A DNA stretch of 21,159 nucleotides from Actinomortierella ambigua (lineage: Eukaryota > Mortierellomycota > Mortierellomycetes > Mortierellales > Mortierellaceae). The DNA lies in the NCBI GenBank assembly GCA_016098155.1, contig JAAAJB010000597.1, positions 1-21,159 of the forward strand, given 5' to 3'. Below the pieces are notes generated by a model. The model was not told the DNA's origin. It was given only the letters and a program-made list of their open reading frames with translations, and did not search any database. Shown one piece after another: positions 20,366 to 21,159 of this stretch; the stretch's first letter is position 1, and every line of letters starts with the position of its first letter. The position numbers were made by a program, and so were the translations under genes.

Positions 20366-21159
20366 TTAGTTCTTGCGGCGAGGCTTGACGTTGTCGACAA
20401 AGTACTTGTTGTTGTTGCCAACAATGTTACCAGGGGCATCATAGTTGCAGATGTAGATGTTGCCATAGCGGCCGGGGCACTTCTTCTTGGCACAGCCAAC
20501 GGACTTTGTCGCGCGCCAGACAACCTGGGTGAAGTGGCCCGTGGCGGCGGCGAAGCCGGGGCGTTTGTAGTTGTACTGCTTCTCCTCGTTGTACCAGGCC
20601 TGGATCGACTTTGAGAAGCTCGGGTAGCCGGCGGCCAGGTTCTCACCATACTATATAGTAATAAAAAAAAAAAAAAGAAAAGAAGAGAGGAGAAAAGAAA
20701 GAAAAAAAGTTAGAATGTCTGTCAGTGTTAACAAGGGCGGCGGGGGTGGGGTGGAGTGACTACTCTCACAGTTCAACAACCCAGCAACCAACAGCAAAGC
20801 AAAAAACAACAAACGATCACTTACAGGACCACCAGAGTGCTTGAACTGGCAAGCCTGGATCCAGTTGCTACCAAACTCGGCAGCCTTGGTGTTCCAGATC
20901 AGTTTGGGGGCCTTGTGGCGGGCACGGTAGTCGTTGTGGATCCTGAGGATCTTTTCCCGCTCCGACTTGGACAGTGGCTTGGCAGAGGCGCGCTTGTACA
21001 GGTGCGAGCTGGACTCTTCGGTCGTCAGAGCAGAGGCTTCAAACTCAGCGTTCCAGGCACCGTCATCCTCGGGCTGCTCAGCATCATCATACTCCTCCTC
21101 CTCCTCGTCACCGTCCTCGGGATCCTCAGGCTGCTGGGCGTCATCATACTCCTCCTCCT
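20366..21159 (-). CDS. Secreted CAP-superfamily (SCP/PR-1/Pry-like) protein, 5' end missing
   Basis: Two exons, 20825-21159 and 20366-20650, are joined in phase 0 across a GT-AG intron. They give 205 visible residues and a TAA stop at 20366-20368. Visible order: acidic tandem repeat (residues 1-33), Ser/Thr-rich linker, LYKR at 53-56 (codons 20990-21001, a typical Kex2 site), then a CAP domain from about 66 to the end. CAP hallmarks are HNDYR (74-78), KHSGGPYGENLA spanning the splice junction, WYNEE (130-134), GHFTQVVW (149-156) and YICNYDAPGN (177-186). The likely cavity tetrad is H107, E114, E133 and H150. Cysteines are C103, C164, C169 and C179. The aromatic loop QYNYKRPGF (136-144) lies where yeast Pry1 has its sterol-binding caveolin-like motif, so lipid or sterol binding outside the cell is plausible but inferred. 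The mature part has a basic tail (KPRRKN). The start codon and signal peptide are off the right edge. Codons strongly prefer G or C endings, which suggests good expression. Confidence 0.95.
20651..20824 (-). other. Spliceosomal intron of the CAP gene (174 bp)
   Basis: On the minus strand the donor is GTAAGT (from 20824) and the acceptor is TATATAG ending at 20651. Removing the intron joins Pro111 to Tyr112 in phase 0 and restores the family motif HSGGPYGENLA, which is strong support. A CTAAC branch-point match lies at 20709-20713, about 59 nt from the acceptor. CTGAC (20721-20725) and TTAAC (20727-20731) are alternatives. Between branch and acceptor is a long pyrimidine tract, mostly T. Confidence 0.95.
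21059..21159 (-). repeat. In-frame acidic tandem repeat in the CAP pro-region
   Basis: Two diverged copies of about 16-18 codons read EEEYDDAQQPEDPEDGDE and then EEEEYDDAEQPEDDG. The second has lost the central Pro-Glu-Asp extension. Runs of GAG codons are the probable source of slippage. The repeat lies before the LYKR site, so it should be removed if the protein is processed there. The array continues past the right edge, so its total copy number is unknown. Confidence 0.85.

Noticed and set aside
20309..20614. Plus-strand 101-codon frame opposite the CAP exon
   Set aside because: It is antisense to the clear CAP coding sequence. Its length follows from the G/C-ending codons of the real gene.

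Overview
The window is eukaryotic nuclear DNA, most likely from a filamentous fungus. The only secure gene is at the extreme right end on the minus strand (20366 to beyond 21159). It is a secreted CAP-superfamily (SCP/PR-1/Pry-type) protein with one 174-bp GT-AG intron, a Kex2-type LYKR processing site and G/C-ending codons (77 of 94 in the last exon, counted by hand). The CAP sequence reads like fungal Pry proteins. The intron length and pyrimidine-rich spacers would suit an early-diverging lineage such as Mucoromycota, but that placement is a guess.

The other 20.4 kb (1-20365) holds no gene I can recognise. It is dominated by polypurine and polypyrimidine tracts that switch strand repeatedly: (GA)n, (CT)n, poly-A, poly-T and poly-C, with patches of GT/CA, GACA/GATA and trinucleotide repeats. 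Pure purine or pyrimidine stretches cannot contain stop codons, so the region is full of spurious low-complexity open frames (RERERE, SLSLSL, FFFF, KKKK). The longest, 532 codons at 410-2008, lacks the codon bias of the CAP gene.

Layout. 1-2008: poly-A at the left edge, pyrimidine-rich DNA, then the long doubtful frame. 2009-4660: mixed tracts, with a more balanced island at 3960-4575. 4661-9330: purine-rich low-complexity DNA with a 16-bp tandem duplication (5895-5926), a 104-bp GA block (6806-6909) and nested direct repeats (8950-8991). 9330-11760: CT blocks and GT-rich DNA. 11780-11937: a run of four trinucleotide repeats. 11938-12500: GT-rich DNA with one weak exon-like frame. 12500-16500: CACT/CACA (13028-13172), GACA/GATA (14606-14780) and (TC)17 (15239-15272). 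16500-18350: an acidic-coding repeat and a possible spliced transcript that I cannot identify. 18350-20365: CT tracts, a bulged inverted repeat (19071-19118), four C-runs (19795-19891) and (GA)19 (20179-20216), all downstream of the CAP gene. The CAP gene's start, signal peptide and promoter lie beyond the right edge.

No rRNA, tRNA, transposon coding sequence or CRISPR array was found. Apart from the CAP gene, coding proposals here are weak and are marked so.
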